A stretch of DNA of 64,000 bases, from NCBI GenBank assembly GCA_963739095.1, contig CAVTZF010000030.1:208975-272974 (forward strand). Reading direction: 5' to 3'. The notes beneath the pieces are model-generated. The model searched no databases. It had not been told where the DNA came from and worked only from the letters and a program-made list of their open reading frames with translations. The DNA comes from JACVRW01 sp963739095. Lineage in GTDB: Bacteria; Actinomycetota; Thermoleophilia; Solirubrobacterales; Thermoleophilaceae. Positions within the stretch are counted from its first letter, which is position 1, and the number at the start of each line of letters is the position of its first letter. A program made the position numbers and the translations under genes. This document shows positions 62,680 to 64,000 of this stretch, one piece after another.

Positions 62680-63634
62680 CTAGCGCCGGTGAGCGTGCCT
62701 CCGCTTGTTCGCGTGCTTGCGCTTCTTCGCGTGCTTGCGCTTCTTCGCGTGCTTGCGCTTGTTCGCGTGCTTGCGCTTGTTCGCGTGCTTGCGCTTCTTC
62801 GCGTGCTTGCGCTTCTTCGCGCTCTTCCGCTTGGGCGCGGCCTTGCCACTACCGGTCGAGGGGGCACCAGGTGTGACCCGGTGGCACAGGGGCCGCGGGC
62901 GATCCTCCCGTCGGCGCCGGGCTCGCGCCGGGAGCGACCGGCGCGGCAGGCGGTGCGGGATTGTCCGCCGGCGGCTGGTCGGTCTCGTCGATGGGCTGGC
63001 CGAGGTCAGTCTGGTCGAGGCCGCCAACAGGCGTGTCATCGAGGCCGGCGTCGGGGTCGGGAGGCACCGGAGCCGGATCGGCTGGTGCGGCCGGACCAGG
63101 GGCTGCCGGATCGGCCGGTGCCGTCTGATCGGTCTCGTCCACGGGTGCGCCGAGGTCGGTCTGATCGAGGCCGCCGGCAGTCGTGTCGTCGAGACCCGCC
63201 TCAGGGTCCGCGGGCGGCGCGGGGGCCGGATCCGCGGGCGCGGCCGGGTCGCTGGGCGCGGCGGGGTCCGCCGGGCCGGCCGGGTCGGCCTCGTCCACGG
63301 GCGTACCGAGGTCGGTCTCGTCAAGGCCGCCGACGGCAGTGTCGTCGGCCTCGGGGTCGGTGGTGCCGGGGATCGCCGGGGCGGGGTCTTCGACGTCGGC
63401 GGGGTCTTCGACGTCGGCGGGGTCTTCGACGTCGGCGGGGTCTTCGACGTCGGCCGGATCCTCGACGTCGGCCGGGTCCTCCTCACCAGCCGCGGGCGGT
63501 GCCGGGGTCTGAGCGTGCGCGGAGTCGACGCCGGCGAGATTGCCGACGCCGGCAGAGGGCGCGACCCCGATCGCGATGGCGCCAAGCGTCACCGCTATGA
63601 GCATTAGAAGCTTGTTGATCACGGGTTTCTCCAT
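62680..63634 (-). CDS. Secreted repeat protein with three GGLDQTDLG modules and a basic tail (frameshift near 62874)
   Basis: Signal peptide (to about 41, DSAHAQ), five DPADVE repeats (53-82), then three modules at residues 93-117, 143-169 and 193-219, 50 residues apart, in a Pro/Ala-rich background. In the given frame it stops at 62849 after TWCPLDR. One base later in the reading, the sequence continues with PGAPSTGSGKAAPKRKSAKK and eight KRKHA-type units to a stop at 62680. Deleting one C near 62876 joins them; I take the long form as the likely protein. Acidic body plus basic tail suggests wall association. Confidence 0.65.
62689..62832 (-). repeat. Eight 18-bp tandem repeats encoding KRKHA(K/N)
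   Basis: Consecutive 18-base units (plus-strand core CTTGCGCTTSTTCGCGTG) with the outer two units diverged. Each encodes six residues of a Lys/Arg/His-rich tail in the frame shifted relative to the upstream reading. Units vary mainly at one codon (Lys or Asn). Confidence 0.85.
63389..63478 (-). repeat. Five 18-bp tandem repeats encoding DPADVE
   Basis: Exactly 90 bases in five units, nearly identical (plus-strand GGGTCTTCGACGTCGGCG-type). They form an acidic stalk just after the signal peptide. Such runs change length easily by slippage. Confidence 0.88.
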
Positions 63635-63654
63635 TGGATTTGAGCGGCCGCGCC

Positions 63655-64000
63655 ATCCGGCGGGACCGCGGTCGAACGCCTCTTTTTGATGGCAGAATGC
63701 GTCCTCAACGTAAGGCTGGTTACGAGCTCGTCCAATCGGCGCCCGCTGTCACCGGATAGCGAGTATTGGGACGCAGGGAATGGGCGGGCCGGCGCCTCGC
63801 GCGCGCGCAACCAGCGCCCGCCACTAAGACCAGACCTCAGCCTCAAGTGGAGGGTTATTGACGGCCCCGCGGCGCGTGAGACACACCGTCGTCCCCACTC
63901 ACCCGCTTGCACGCATGCCTGGGGTACCGGAAAGCTGCGGAACCCTCGGAATTGTTGCCGCCGGCTCGGCCCGCCGTAGCGAAAACCGCGCCGTGGAGCG
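63655..64000. other. No gene recognised at the right end
   Basis: About 350 bases upstream of the repeat-protein gene. Open frames exist on both strands but show no family motif, Shine-Dalgarno or -10 arrangement I trust. The stretch is less G/C-biased in places than the rest and probably contains the promoter of the repeat-protein gene. Confidence 0.4.

Noticed and set aside
62689..62832. CRISPR-like array
   Set aside because: The 18-bp units are contiguous with no spacers and keep a coding pattern; they are tandem coding repeats.
58507..63655. Genomic island or prophage
   Set aside because: Small unknown genes and repeats are present, but there are no integrase, transposase, phage structural genes or flanking direct repeats.

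Overview
The window is GC-rich, densely coded actinobacterial chromosome. I infer a member of the Thermoleophilia (Solirubrobacterales or a close relative). The reasons are the very high GC, a gene order matching the Mycobacterium metG-to-ppx neighbourhood as I remember it, tRNA genes without an encoded CCA, a six-gene mce operon, many leaderless genes, and several proteins I cannot place outside that class. No rRNA, CRISPR array, prophage, insertion sequence or replication origin was seen.

Region 1 (1-5.0 kb): the start of a dimeric-type glycyl-tRNA synthetase gene, a zinc-ribbon protein resembling mycobacterial Ruc (Rv0991c) with a CIRCE-type HrcA operator over its promoter, an LCP cell-wall ligase divergent from a ROK sugar kinase, and rsmI. 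Region 2 (5.0-31 kb): mostly housekeeping. It holds an anchored protein with four 12-residue repeats, an M23 peptidase, metG-tatD-rsmA(frameshifted)-ispE, a DedA-PAP2 fusion, a PucR regulator, tRNA-Gln, glmU-prs, an AarF-like kinase, rplY-pth, mfd, a parvulin lipoprotein, mazG-eno-ftsB with a hydrolase and an AhpD-like protein, and csrA.

Region 3 (31-40.5 kb): mixed metabolism. It includes a DUF2090 aldolase-like protein, a YbdK-type ligase, a rhomboid lacking its catalytic residues, a frameshifted UPF0173 hydrolase, an R2lox-like diiron protein, a CsaA-like tRNA-binding protein, a DMT transporter, an ECF sigma factor with a fused membrane-anchored tail, a cupin directly behind tRNA-Leu, and a DUF4235 protein. 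Region 4 (40.7-54.6 kb): six consecutive mce genes with overlapping or nearly touching ends and no YrbE or ATPase gene in view, a SpoIIE-type phosphatase with a long Pro/Gly-rich segment, a haloalkane-dehalogenase-like enzyme and a ThDP enzyme.

Region 5 (54.6-64 kb): a candidate structured ncRNA with promoter and terminator, ppx, initiator tRNA-fMet, cell-wall enzymes (MepA-like, L,D-transpeptidase), then an accessory stretch with small proteins, a LuxR-HTH remnant, a LysR regulator, an SGNH hydrolase and two adjacent secreted repeat proteins sharing an unfamiliar 27-residue module.

Three features recur. First, many genes have a TAnnnT -10 box only 6-11 nt before the start codon, which implies leaderless mRNAs. 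Second, stop/start overlaps (ATGA, GTGA, TTGA, TGATG) are common and appear to include two CTGA cases with CTG start codons. Third, four genes are each broken by what looks like one extra base; this may be sequence error rather than biology.
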